Source of the DNA: Streptomyces glomeratus
GTDB lineage: Bacteria; Actinomycetota; Actinomycetes; Streptomycetales; Streptomycetaceae
Assembly: GCF_021462825.1 (NCBI RefSeq)
Contig: NZ_JAKEEB010000024.1
Location: 45,318 to 109,317, forward strand
Length of the DNA: 64,000 nucleotides
Direction of reading: 5' to 3'
Shown: piece by piece, positions 32,534 through 40,390 of the stretch
How positions within the stretch are numbered: the first letter of the stretch is position 1
Layout of the letters: the number at the start of each line of letters is the position of its first letter
Position numbers and translations under genes: made by a program
Notes under the pieces: model-generated
Seen by the model: only the letters and a program-made list of their open reading frames with translations
What the model was told of the DNA's origin: nothing
Database searches by the model: none

Positions 32534-33928
32534 TCAGCGGCGGGCCGGGCTGAAGACCAGCCGCCGGTCGGCCGGGGAGTAGCCGCTGAGGGTCACGGTC
32601 GGGCCGTGGCTCGGCAGGGACGGGTCGGGGAAGTCGGAGGGGATCGGCCGCCGGCCCTCGGGACGGCGGTCGACGGTCGGCGACTCCACCGGGAAGGGCG
32701 CGGCCGTCTCGATCTGCCTCTGGTAGAAATCCAGCCACCGTGTGTTGTCGAAGCTCACGGCGGCGATGACCCGTCCCTGGTAGCCGTAGACCCCGACGAA
32801 GCGGCGCTCGGCGAGCGACCCCTGCGTGATCATGATCTCCTCGCCCATGGGGGGCACGCCGACCGACTTGATGTTCACGCCGAACTGCGACGACCAGAAG
32901 GCGGGCACCCACATGTGCGGGCGCCGGTCGGCGCTGGCACTGATCATGTTGTGCGCGGCGACCTCGGCCTGGCTGACGGCGTTGCCCCAGTGCTCGAGGG
33001 ACAGGAACTGGTAGCCGAACAGCGGGTGCGGCGACCGAGCGACATCCCCGGCGACATAGACGTCGTCCGTGACGATGCCCCGGAAGTCGAAGGCGCGGCA
33101 GCCGGCGTCGCAGGCGATGCCCCGGGGACCCGCGCCGAGCCCCGACCCGGTCAGCCACTCGGTGTTGCGGGTCGCGCCGAGCGCGACCACCACCACGTCC
33201 GTCTCGATGACGGCGCCGTCGGAGAGATGGGCGGACCGCACCCGGCCCGCCGGGTCGCCCTCCAGGGCGGTGACCGTGACGCCGGTGCGCAGGTCGACGC
33301 CGTTCTCGCGGTGCAGTACCGCCGCCACCGCGCCGATGACACCGCCGAGGGCGCCCACCAGGGGCGCGCCTCCGCGCTCGGCCACCGTGACCGCGATGCC
33401 CTGCTCGCGGCAGGCGGAGGCGATCTCCGAACCGGTGAAACCGGCGCCGATGACGAGCACACGGCGGGGCGAGGCCCTCAGCCGCTGCTCAAGCCCGACC
33501 GCGTCGTCCCGGGTCCGCAGTACGAACACGCCGTCCAGCTGGGCCTCCGCCTCCTTGGGCCAGGGCCGGGCGCGTACGCCGGTGGCGATCAGCAGCCGGT
33601 CGTACTCCACCTCGTCCTCGTCCGCCAGCCGCACCCGCTGGGCCGACAGGTCGAGGCCGGTCGCCGCGACGCCCAGGCGCCACTTGGCGTCGACGTCCCG
33701 GCGCCGCGGCAGCGCGGTGTGGCGTGCGGAGGCCTTGCCCAGCAGGACCGCCTTCGACAGCGGCGGCCGGTCGTACGGCTCGTACGGCTCGTCGCCGATC
33801 ATGGTCAGTGAGCCGGTGAAGCCCTCGGCGCGCAGTGTCTCGGCCGCCCGCAGGCCCGCCAGCGAGGCACCCACGATCACGATCCGTCCCTCGCACCGTA
33901 GCCATGCCAGATGGTCGTCAGCAGTCAT
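32534..33928 (-). CDS. FAD-dependent ferredoxin reductase
   Basis: A 464-residue reductase of the putidaredoxin/rubredoxin reductase type: IVIVGASLAGLRAAETLRAEGF (FAD), YEPYDRPPLSKAVLLGK, DRLLIATGVRARPWP, VLVIGAGFTGSEIASACREQGIAVTVAE (NADH) and DVYVAGDVARSPHPLFG. The C-terminal domain includes VPAFWSSQFGVNIKSVG. It should transfer electrons from NAD(P)H to the ferredoxin encoded immediately upstream. ATG 33928 lies inside the last codons of the ferredoxin gene (11-bp overlap), indicating translational coupling. The P450 gene starts 44 bp downstream. Confidence 0.92.
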   Translation of the reverse strand: MTADDHLAWLRCEGRIVIVGASLAGLRAAETLRAEGFTGSLTMIGDEPYEPYDRPPLSKAVLLGKASARHTALPRRRDVDAKWRLGVAATGLDLSAQRVRLADEDEVEYDRLLIATGVRARPWPKEAEAQLDGVFVLRTRDDAVGLEQRLRASPRRVLVIGAGFTGSEIASACREQGIAVTVAERGGAPLVGALGGVIGAVAAVLHRENGVDLRTGVTVTALEGDPAGRVRSAHLSDGAVIETDVVVVALGATRNTEWLTGSGLGAGPRGIACDAGCRAFDFRGIVTDDVYVAGDVARSPHPLFGYQFLSLEHWGNAVSQAEVAAHNMISASADRRPHMWVPAFWSSQFGVNIKSVGVPPMGEEIMITQGSLAERRFVGVYGYQGRVIAAVSFDNTRWLDFYQRQIETAAPFPVESPTVDRRPEGRRPIPSDFPDPSLPSHGPTVTLSGYSPADRRLVFSPARR

Positions 33929-34163
33929 GGGACGCCTCCTGGCACGCCCAGGCCGGCGGATCGGCCGCGTCGTCCAGTCCCTCGGCCGTGATCGCCTGCA
34001 CGGGACAGGCCGCCACGGCACGCGTCACCTGCTCCCGCTGCTCGTCGTCGGGGCGTGGGTTGTAGACCAGCGACTCCTCGCCGTGCATGGCGAAGACATC
34101 CGGTGCGAGGAAGGCACACTGCGCGTATCCCTGGCATCTGTTGAGATCGACGACAAGCCTCAT
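33918..34163 (-). CDS. 3Fe-4S-type ferredoxin for the P450 operon
   Basis: An 81-residue ferredoxin. Cluster ligands are CQGYAQC (Cys10, Cys16; C-x5-C) and Cys53-Pro in AACPVQAI. The central position that would make a 4Fe-4S cluster (third Cys of CxxCxxC) is occupied by Ala in YAQC, the pattern of 3Fe-4S or [4Fe-4S] P450-type ferredoxins. ATG 34163 starts MRLVVDLNRCQG. It leads the operon ferredoxin, reductase, P450 and overlaps the reductase start. Confidence 0.92.
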   Translation of the reverse strand: MRLVVDLNRCQGYAQCAFLAPDVFAMHGEESLVYNPRPDDEQREQVTRAVAACPVQAITAEGLDDAADPPAWACQEASHDC

Positions 34164-34299
34164 CACCACTGCGCCCCTTCCGGCGGCAGGTCCGCTGGGC
34201 GCCTCATGCTCCGCGGGCACCCCCGGACGGCGGTCCTCTCCCCAGGCCCAGCATCGAAGACGGGGCGGGACCCCCGCGCGCGGGGGCGCGCCGAAGGAG

Positions 34300-34480
34300 T
34301 GACCGGGGCCGGTGCTGGTGGGGGCGTGCCGAGGGGGGTGACACGGGCCGGTGGCTGCGGGGGCAATCGGGGGCGACCGGGGCCGGTGCTTGTGACGGTG
34401 TGCGGGGGCGACCGGGGCCGGTGCTTGTGACGGTGTGCGGGGGCGACCGGGGCCGGTGCTTGTCACGGCGTGCCGAGGGG
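34300..34480. repeat. 35-bp GC-rich tandem repeats upstream of the P450 operon
   Basis: Two perfect 35-bp units at 34381-34415 and 34416-34450 are followed by a partial third copy to about 34475. Several degenerate copies precede them from about 34300, sharing GACCGGGGCCGGTGCT or GGGGGCGTGCC words. They occupy most of the gap between the ferredoxin gene and the membrane-protein gene that ends at 34553. They are not CRISPR-like because there are no spacers. The rest of 34164-34552 holds no gene. Confidence 0.75.
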
Positions 34481-34552
34481 GCGGCCGGGTCGGCGCCCGC
34501 AGGTCGCGCCGACGGAGCGACCGGCGATGGCGGCGTGATTCCACGCGCCCTC

Positions 34553-35233
34553 TCAGTGTGCCGCCGCCGCGACGCCGGGCCGGCTGCGGCCGCTCACCGT
34601 CAAGATGTGAATGCTGACGAGCAGCGACCAGGCCGGGAACACCAGCTCGGACCAGGGAACGGCGGCCGAGACGAAAAGCAGCGTCAGGGCGGTCAGGAAG
34701 CCCAGCAGGGCCAGCCATCGCGGCAGCACCCCGACGCGGTAGGCGATCGCCGACAGGGAGGACGTGCAGACCGCCGCCATCCGCATCGCGTACCCGGTCA
34801 TCAGCGTGTACGCGAAGTGGCGGCCGAAGTCCCAGGTGGGCCCTCCGGGAGCGCCACCGGACGGGGAAGTGGTGTCCAGCACGGCCGTGGCGGTCGCGGC
34901 GGCCTCGAACAGCGTCGCCACGAAGATGAGCCCGCTGCCGAGGAACACGGTGGCGAGGAACTTGTCCTCGGCCGCCCCGACATGGGTCCGTACGACGCCG
35001 ACGAACCACAGGAAGAAGATCCCGGCGAAGGGCACGAGCGCGAGCGCCGCTCGAACCGCGCCCTGCCGCACGGAATCGGCCGATGCCTCAGGGGCGGGCG
35101 CGTGGGAGCCCTCGGGAATGCCCAGCCGGATCAGCACGATGACCGCCGCAAGCAGGAGCGCGAAGACGACCCCTGCCAGCCCGGCGGCTCGTGGGGTCTG
35201 CAGTCCCCGCTGTGCCGGCCCCGTCGTCTGCAT
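34553..35233 (-). CDS. Integral membrane protein, unknown function
   Basis: A 226-residue protein with about five to six hydrophobic helices: GLAGVVFALLLAAVIVLIRLG, AALALVPFAGIFFLWFVGVV, FLATVFLGSGLIFVATLFEAAATA, MTGYAMRMAAVCTSSLSAIAY and WLALLGFLTALTLLFVSAAVPW. A WDFGRHFAYTLMTG segment is the most distinctive. ATG 35233 follows GAGGAAG. The protein looks like the group of small membrane proteins common in actinobacteria without known function. No operon partner. Confidence 0.8.
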   Translation of the reverse strand: MQTTGPAQRGLQTPRAAGLAGVVFALLLAAVIVLIRLGIPEGSHAPAPEASADSVRQGAVRAALALVPFAGIFFLWFVGVVRTHVGAAEDKFLATVFLGSGLIFVATLFEAAATATAVLDTTSPSGGAPGGPTWDFGRHFAYTLMTGYAMRMAAVCTSSLSAIAYRVGVLPRWLALLGFLTALTLLFVSAAVPWSELVFPAWSLLVSIHILTVSGRSRPGVAAAAH

Positions 35234-35719
35234 GCGCGCTCACTTCCTCTGCGGCGGACCCTGGCACCAGCAAGCCGTCGGCCGGGGGGAGCCGCCACCG
35301 GAAGGCGGCCGAACGGCAGACCGCGACCGGCTTCGCACGGCCGACGACCGCCGCACACGGATCCGCGCCCTGAGCACGGCCTGGCGGACTGCCACCGCCG
35401 CCGTCGCGGGGAGACGTGACACGGGAACTCGTCGGCGAAGGTCCCGCCTGACGGCCCGTCCGAAGCCAACGCACGTCTGATTCCAGCTAGTTGACCCCAC
35501 ATCAGTGCCGCGGCGCGGGTGTGTCGCGCCCTGCCGGTCGGTCGGCAGGCGGGCGGTGCCGTCCGAGCCCCGGGATGACGGGGCGTCAACGACACCATTA
35601 CTCCAATCGGATTCTTCCTCATATTGTCGGTATGTCTCGTATGACACGAGTCGGTCGGATCTGTACTTTCGATCACGCATCGGTTCACAGCCGACGTGTC
35701 TGAGAACAGGAGAAGTGAC
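35234..35719. other. 486-bp divergent intergenic region
   Basis: I find no credible gene. From about 35590 to 35710 GC content falls well below the local mean, and CTCGT/ACGAG arms around a 5-nt loop lie at 35637-35651, likely in the promoter zone of the secreted Asn/Asp-rich protein. The 35250-35480 part is GC-rich and uninformative. Confidence 0.5.
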
Positions 35720-36298
35720 ATGGCAACGCGTTCCATCGCTGTTACCGCGGCCGTCGCGGCCGGCGCGGCCCTGGTGGCCACCGGCATCACGTACGCTTCC
35801 GCCGCTTCCGAGCCGGCCCAGGCCGCTGCCGTCTCGTCCGGGCTTCAGGGCAACAACGGAAATAACAACAACAACAACGACAACGGCAAGGGCAACGAGG
35901 GTTACGACCACGACCACGACAACAACGACAACGACCACAAGAAGAACTACGAGAAGAAGATCTACGTCAACGAGCGGGAGTACAACGCCCACGACCAGGG
36001 CTGCATCGTGGTCGTCAGCGGCCTTGGGGCGAACAGCCTCAACGTCCGCAACGACAGCAAGGAGACCGTCGAGGTCTTCAACGGTGCGACCTGCGACAAC
36101 GGTGCTCCCATCGCCACGGTCGGCCCCCACAGCTCCAGCAACGGCCTGGTCCCCCGTCGCGTCCGTGGCGGCGTGAGGGTCCGGAACGGCGTCGTGGCCA
36201 GCTTCCGTGTCGTGCACCGCTTCGAGCACAACAAGGAAGACAACGACCACGACAACGACAACGACAACGACTACAACAACAACAACCACGGCAAGTGA
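35720..36298 (+). CDS. Secreted Asn/Asp-rich protein with a central beta-type domain
   Basis: A 192-residue secreted protein. The signal peptide (residues 1-29; ATRSIAVTAAVAAGAALVATG, cleavage near ASAAS) precedes a hydrophilic Asn/Asp/His-rich stretch (44-74), a compact domain (about 78-168) with two cysteines (Cys95, Cys125) likely forming one disulfide, and a second Asn/Asp-rich tail (171-191). Both flanks come from AAC/GAC codon repeats, in contrast to the GC-rich genome. The central part alternates valine-rich strands (IVVVSGLGANSLNV, VRVRNGVVASFRVVH). I recognise no family. ATG 35720 follows AGGAGA. Confidence 0.85.
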   Translation: MATRSIAVTAAVAAGAALVATGITYASAASEPAQAAAVSSGLQGNNGNNNNNNDNGKGNEGYDHDHDNNDNDHKKNYEKKIYVNEREYNAHDQGCIVVVSGLGANSLNVRNDSKETVEVFNGATCDNGAPIATVGPHSSSNGLVPRRVRGGVRVRNGVVASFRVVHRFEHNKEDNDHDNDNDNDYNNNNHGK

Positions 36299-36327
36299 CA
36301 CGTCACTCGCGCCGTACCGCAGAACGA

Positions 36328-36360
36328 GAACCCCGGCCCGCCGGAATCGGGCCGGGGTTC
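36328..36360 (+). terminator. Terminator after the Asn/Asp-rich secreted protein
   Basis: GAACCCCGGCCC at 36328-36339 pairs perfectly with GGGCCGGGGTTC at 36349-36360 around a 9-nt loop, 30 bases after the stop codon. Confidence 0.75.
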
Positions 36361-36535
36361 CGGTCTGCGCGGCCGCTGACCGGCGCGTTACACCCTAGAG
36401 CGTCGGGTGGCCCTGATAGGGATGTATCGCTCTCGTCTCGGCAAAGACTTCGAAAGTCGCGTAAACCCACCAAATGGGGGAATCTCGTACAAGGGCAGAG
36501 AGCATGAGAGAACTCGTGGAGAGGAGACGGCAGCG

Positions 36536-36982
36536 ATGTCGTATCCGCAGCACTCCAGTGAGATGGGCCTGCACCCCGAGATGGCCGAGATGCGGGAGCG
36601 ACTCGAGCGAGCGGCTTCCGGCAAGGCGATCATCATCGAGGGTCTGATCCTGCTGGCGGGCGTCTACGCCGCGATATCACCCTGGGTCGTGCACTTTTCG
36701 GGTGCCGAGCCCAATCTCACTGTCAACAACCTGATCGTCGGCCTCACCGTCGCCCTGATAGGGGTCGGCCTGGCCATGGTTCCGGAACGGATGCTCCGAA
36801 TGGCATGGCTTGTCGCGCCACTCGGGGTCTGGCTGCTGATCTCGCCCTGGGTGGTCACCGCCTCCCACGGCGCACGGGCAGGCGTCCTCTGGAACAACTG
36901 CGTGGTCGGTGCGGTGACGCTCCTGCTGGGGATGGCCGCAATGGGTCTGACCATCGGCCTCGCCAACCGCGCTCGTCGATGA
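36536..36982 (+). CDS. SPW-repeat membrane protein
   Basis: A 148-residue protein with four hydrophobic helices and two copies of the SPW signature: GVYAAISPWVVHFSG and GVWLLISPWVVTAS. SPW-repeat proteins are small membrane proteins common in actinobacteria, of unknown function. ATG 36536 follows GAGGAGA; longer in-frame starts back to 36407 are unlikely. It is convergent with the glycosyltransferase gene. Confidence 0.88.
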   Translation: MSYPQHSSEMGLHPEMAEMRERLERAASGKAIIIEGLILLAGVYAAISPWVVHFSGAEPNLTVNNLIVGLTVALIGVGLAMVPERMLRMAWLVAPLGVWLLISPWVVTASHGARAGVLWNNCVVGAVTLLLGMAAMGLTIGLANRARR

Positions 36983-36995
36983 GCTGACCCGGCGC

Positions 36996-38099
36996 TCAAG
37001 CGGCGGACGTACCGCACAGTCCGAGCACCCGGATGAGGACGTCGTCACGGAACAGCGTGTGTCCTTGTGCCGTTCTGTGTTCCCGGTCGGGGCCGGCCGG
37101 TGTGAGCCGGTCGAGTGAACCGAGCAGCCCGGCCCCGTCCGCCGCGAGCTCCGAGAGGCCGAGTGCGGCCATCCGCCGTACGCCGTCTGCGCCGTGTCCG
37201 GGCAGAGGGCGGTACCCCACAACCGGCAGTCCCGAGGCCAGGGCCTGAACGGCGGTCTGACCGGCGGCGTTGTCCACCAGGGCACCGGCCGCACGCAAGA
37301 GGCCCGGCATGTCGGACACCCAGCCCAGCGCCACCGTGCCCGGCACGTCGGCCAGCTCGCGGCGCAGCCGTTCGTTCCGGCCGCACAGCGCCACGGGCAG
37401 GAAGCCACCCGCGGTCAGCAGCTCGGCGGTCGCGGCAAGGTGCGAGCCCACCCCCCAGGCGCCCGCGGAGAGCAGGACGGACGGGCGGCCCGGGGCATGC
37501 CGGGCGAACCGCTCGGACCACTGGGCCGCTCCCGGCGCCGGGGACAGGAACTCGGGCGCGACCACCGCGCCGGGCGCCTCGGCGGGCACGCCGATGTCCT
37601 GGCGCACCTCCCGTGCGGCGTCGTCCGTCAGGCAGAAGTAGGTGTCGTTCCCCGGATGGAGCCATTGCCGGTGAACGGCGAAGTCGATCACCAGGACGGC
37701 GCTCGGCACCGACAGCAGCCCCCGGGACCTGAGGTGGCCGGTGAGCTGCGCGGCGAGATGGAAGACGGGGACGACCACGTCCGCCCCGGTGCGCTCCGCG
37801 AGGTCCCGTAGGTGGTCCCCGGCCAGGCGGGCCAGCGGCACGCCGCTGGGCCGGTGACCGGTCCCGCGCCGCAGAAAAGCGCGGTACAAGGCGGCGTACG
37901 CCCAGGGGAAGTGCCGTACCGAGGACCGGTAGAAGCTTCGCAACCCGGCACCCAGGCCGTACGGCAGCAGGCCCAGGACGTCCACGACCTGGGCCTGATG
38001 GCCGTACTCGCGGGCGCGGCGCACGAGTTCCGCCGCTACCGTGTCGTGCCCGGATCCCATGCTGGCGCTGATGATCAGCACCCGCCTGGACGCGCTCAT
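36996..38099 (-). CDS. MGDG-synthase-like glycosyltransferase (GT28-type)
   Basis: A 367-residue GT-B protein. RRVLIISASMGSGHDTVAAELVRRAREYGHQAQVVDVLG is the hallmark N-terminus of monogalactosyldiacylglycerol-synthase and processive diacylglycerol glucosyltransferase families. The C-terminal half has RPSVLLSAGAWGVG, LGWVSDMPGLLRAAGALVDNAAGQTAVQALASGLPVVGYRPLPGHGADGVR, the nucleotide-sugar pocket. It probably adds a sugar to a lipid at the inner membrane face. Acceptor and donor are unknown. It is divergent from the SDR gene. Confidence 0.87.
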   Translation of the reverse strand: MSASRRVLIISASMGSGHDTVAAELVRRAREYGHQAQVVDVLGLLPYGLGAGLRSFYRSSVRHFPWAYAALYRAFLRRGTGHRPSGVPLARLAGDHLRDLAERTGADVVVPVFHLAAQLTGHLRSRGLLSVPSAVLVIDFAVHRQWLHPGNDTYFCLTDDAAREVRQDIGVPAEAPGAVVAPEFLSPAPGAAQWSERFARHAPGRPSVLLSAGAWGVGSHLAATAELLTAGGFLPVALCGRNERLRRELADVPGTVALGWVSDMPGLLRAAGALVDNAAGQTAVQALASGLPVVGYRPLPGHGADGVRRMAALGLSELAADGAGLLGSLDRLTPAGPDREHRTAQGHTLFRDDVLIRVLGLCGTSAA

Positions 38100-38345
38100 G
38101 GACCGCGCCGCTCACCGGCCGCCGGGGGAGCGGCGGCAGCCGTTCGCGTCGCCTGCCGTCGCCGAGCAGGGAAAAATACTGGCATCGGTACCGATTGTCC
38201 CTTTCCGTGCTCTTCCCTACATGTCCACGCGTTCCCAGCTCCGGGGCGGGGCGGGCGAGTGTCCGTCTCCCTTCCGCCCCGACCCGGGAGCACCAGCGTC
38301 CCGTCCGCCCATCCGGTTTCGCCGTCGCAGCCGAGGTCAGCCGCC

Positions 38346-39197
38346 ATGTCCCATGCTCCCTCCCGCGCTGGATCGCCCCCCGACCTGCCCACGGCCGGGC
38401 CCGGCCAGACCGCTCGCCCGGGACGTCGGGGCCCCGAAGACCCACCGGTCCAGGGGGGCACGGCGCTCGTGACCGGCGCGTCCTCCGGTATCGGTGCCGC
38501 CGTGGTCCGTCGGCTGACCGCGGAGGGTGGCTGGAGGCTGGTCCTGAACGGCCGTGACGTGCCACGTCTCACGCGTGTCGCCGCCCAGGCACCGGCCGCC
38601 GTCTTCCCCGCGGACCTCACCCGGCCCGGCACCGACCGGCGGCTGGCCGAGTTCACACTCGAACGTGTCGGCCGAGTGGACCTGCTGGTGGCCGGAGCGG
38701 GTATCGGCTGGGCGGGTGATTTCACGACCATGCCCCCGTCCGCCATCGCCGAGGTGATCGAGGTCGATGTGCTCGCCACGATGCGCCTGGTACGGCATCT
38801 GCTCCCGCACATGGTGGAAGCCGGCTCCGGACGCGTGGTGATCATCGGCTCCTTCGCCGGCACCGTCGGTGTCCGCGGCGAGGCCGTCTACTCCGCCGCC
38901 AAGGGGGCCCTGGCCACCTTCGCCGACGCCCTGCGGTACGAGGTGCGGGGGACCGGCGTGGGGGTCAGCCTGGTCATCCCGGGAGTGGTGGACACCCCGT
39001 TCTTCGACCGCCGGGGCGTGCCGTACCGGCGGTCGAGACCCAGGCCGGTGCCGGCCGAGCGTGTCGCGGACGCCGTCTGGCGCGCCGTGGTCCGCGGCCG
39101 CGACGAGATCTACGTTCCCGGCTGGCTGCGGCTGCCCGCCCGGGTGCGAGGAGCCGCGCCGGGCGTGTACCGGCGGCTTGCCGCCAGGTTCGGGTGA
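38346..39197 (+). CDS. Short-chain dehydrogenase/reductase
   Basis: A 283-residue classical SDR. The cofactor motif TGASSGIG is at 43-50 after an unusual 35-residue Pro-rich N-terminal extension; the catalytic YxxxK is Tyr182-Lys186 (VYSAAKGAL); and VVIIGSFAG holds the Ser. PGVVDTPFFDRRGVPYRR is the substrate loop of the cyclic-alcohol/ketone-type SDRs. The stop is seven bases before the GTG of the next gene, so it forms an operon with the DMT transporter. ATG 38346; the extension could be trimmed if a later start is used. Confidence 0.9.
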   Translation: MSHAPSRAGSPPDLPTAGPGQTARPGRRGPEDPPVQGGTALVTGASSGIGAAVVRRLTAEGGWRLVLNGRDVPRLTRVAAQAPAAVFPADLTRPGTDRRLAEFTLERVGRVDLLVAGAGIGWAGDFTTMPPSAIAEVIEVDVLATMRLVRHLLPHMVEAGSGRVVIIGSFAGTVGVRGEAVYSAAKGALATFADALRYEVRGTGVGVSLVIPGVVDTPFFDRRGVPYRRSRPRPVPAERVADAVWRAVVRGRDEIYVPGWLRLPARVRGAAPGVYRRLAARFG

Positions 39198-39204
39198 GTG
39201 CCGG

Positions 39205-40131
39205 GTGGGCGTCCTCACCGTCGTACTCGCTCTGCTCACCGCGCTCTCCAACGCCACGGCCTCCGTTCTGCAGCGGAGGGCGGCGACGGACGAGGCCGAA
39301 GGCGGCCGTGGGATGCGACAGGCCGTCCGCTGGCTCGCCCATGTGCTGCGCCGGCCGTACTGGCTGGCGGGAACCGGCCTGCTCGCGTTGTCGACCGTGC
39401 TGCAGGCCTCCGCGCTGGCCGTCGGCAGCCTGTCCCTCGTCCAGCCCCTGTTGGCCAGCGAACTGCTGTTCACCCTCGCGGTCGGCAGTGCGGTCTTCCA
39501 CCGGCGTCCCAACCGCCGTACCTGGCTGGCGTTCGCGGCACTCGTCCTCGGTCTCGCGCTCTTCCTGGGAGCGGCCGCGCCCACCGCCGGGCGGACCACG
39601 GTCGTACCGGGCCGATGGCCGGCGACGGGAGGGGCGGTGCTGTGCATCGTGGCGGTGCTCCTGTCGGCGGCCCTTGCGGTGATCGGCGCGCCACGGGCCG
39701 TCCTGCTCGGGCTGGCGTCGGCCGTGTCCTTCGCCGCCACGGCCGCGCTCATGAAGGAGGTCATGGGACAGCTCGGGCACGGAGACGGCGCGGTGCTGAC
39801 GCACTGGCCGCTCTACGCCGGGATCGCCGCCGGAACGGTCGGCTTTCTGCTGCTGCAGAGCGCGTTGCGGGCCGGCTCCCTGACGTTCTCCCAGCCGGCC
39901 CTCACCCTGGGGGACGCACTGACCAGTGTGGCCCTGGGCTGGGTGCTCTTCGAGGAGCGCATCGCCCTGGGCATCCGGGTGCTGCCCGAAGCGGTCGGCG
40001 TGGCGCTCATCGGGGCGGGCAGCGTCGGGCTGGCGAGCGCCCTGGCCGCCGGCGGAACCTGGGACGCCGCACCGGGATGGCGGAACGGATCGGGTCCCGG
40101 TGCCCAGGAGCCGACGCCGCAGAGGTCGTGA
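39205..40131 (+). CDS. DMT-superfamily (EamA-type) transporter
   Basis: A 308-residue protein with nine to ten hydrophobic helices in two repeats: GVLTVVLALLTALSNATASVLQRRAA and later GLASAVSFAATAALMKEV, FSQPALTLGDALTSVALGWVLFEERIA. The layout and the RRAATDEAE cytoplasmic loop match the YddG/EamA-related DMT proteins that export metabolites. It overlaps functionally with the SDR upstream (7-bp gap). GTG 39205 is inferred from frame and spacing. Substrate unknown. Confidence 0.85.
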   Translation: MGVLTVVLALLTALSNATASVLQRRAATDEAEGGRGMRQAVRWLAHVLRRPYWLAGTGLLALSTVLQASALAVGSLSLVQPLLASELLFTLAVGSAVFHRRPNRRTWLAFAALVLGLALFLGAAAPTAGRTTVVPGRWPATGGAVLCIVAVLLSAALAVIGAPRAVLLGLASAVSFAATAALMKEVMGQLGHGDGAVLTHWPLYAGIAAGTVGFLLLQSALRAGSLTFSQPALTLGDALTSVALGWVLFEERIALGIRVLPEAVGVALIGAGSVGLASALAAGGTWDAAPGWRNGSGPGAQEPTPQRS

Positions 40132-40390
40132 ACCGCGCCCGGGAAGGCGTGAACGGGCGCCGATCCGAGACCTCGGCCGTATGGGATCCCGGGGGCCGTG
40201 CAGCGGGCGGGGGCGCCTGCGGTGTGGGTTGCGGCCGTTGCCGCACGGGCGTTACCTGGAAGTAGCCCGGCGGTGAGAACAGAGCGCCGAGAGGCCACGG
40301 CACGGTCCGGCGGCCCGCGCTCTTCCGTGTGCTTCGGCAGCGACCCGACTGCCGCCGCCGTCATCCGGCGTGCGACGCGGAGGTGACCAG

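Noticed and set aside
34300..34480. Possible CRISPR array.
   Set aside because: The 35-bp units are directly adjacent with no spacers, decay outward, and no cas genes are nearby.
35240..36301. A 353-codon minus-strand frame beginning with a long poly-valine run.
   Set aside because: The poly-Val comes from reading AAC/GAC repeats of the secreted Asn/Asp-rich protein in reverse.
36420..36510. Possible stress-sigma promoter before the SPW gene (GTAA then GGGAAT).
   Set aside because: Spacing and the -10 element fit the SigB-type consensus only loosely, so it is not listed as a feature.
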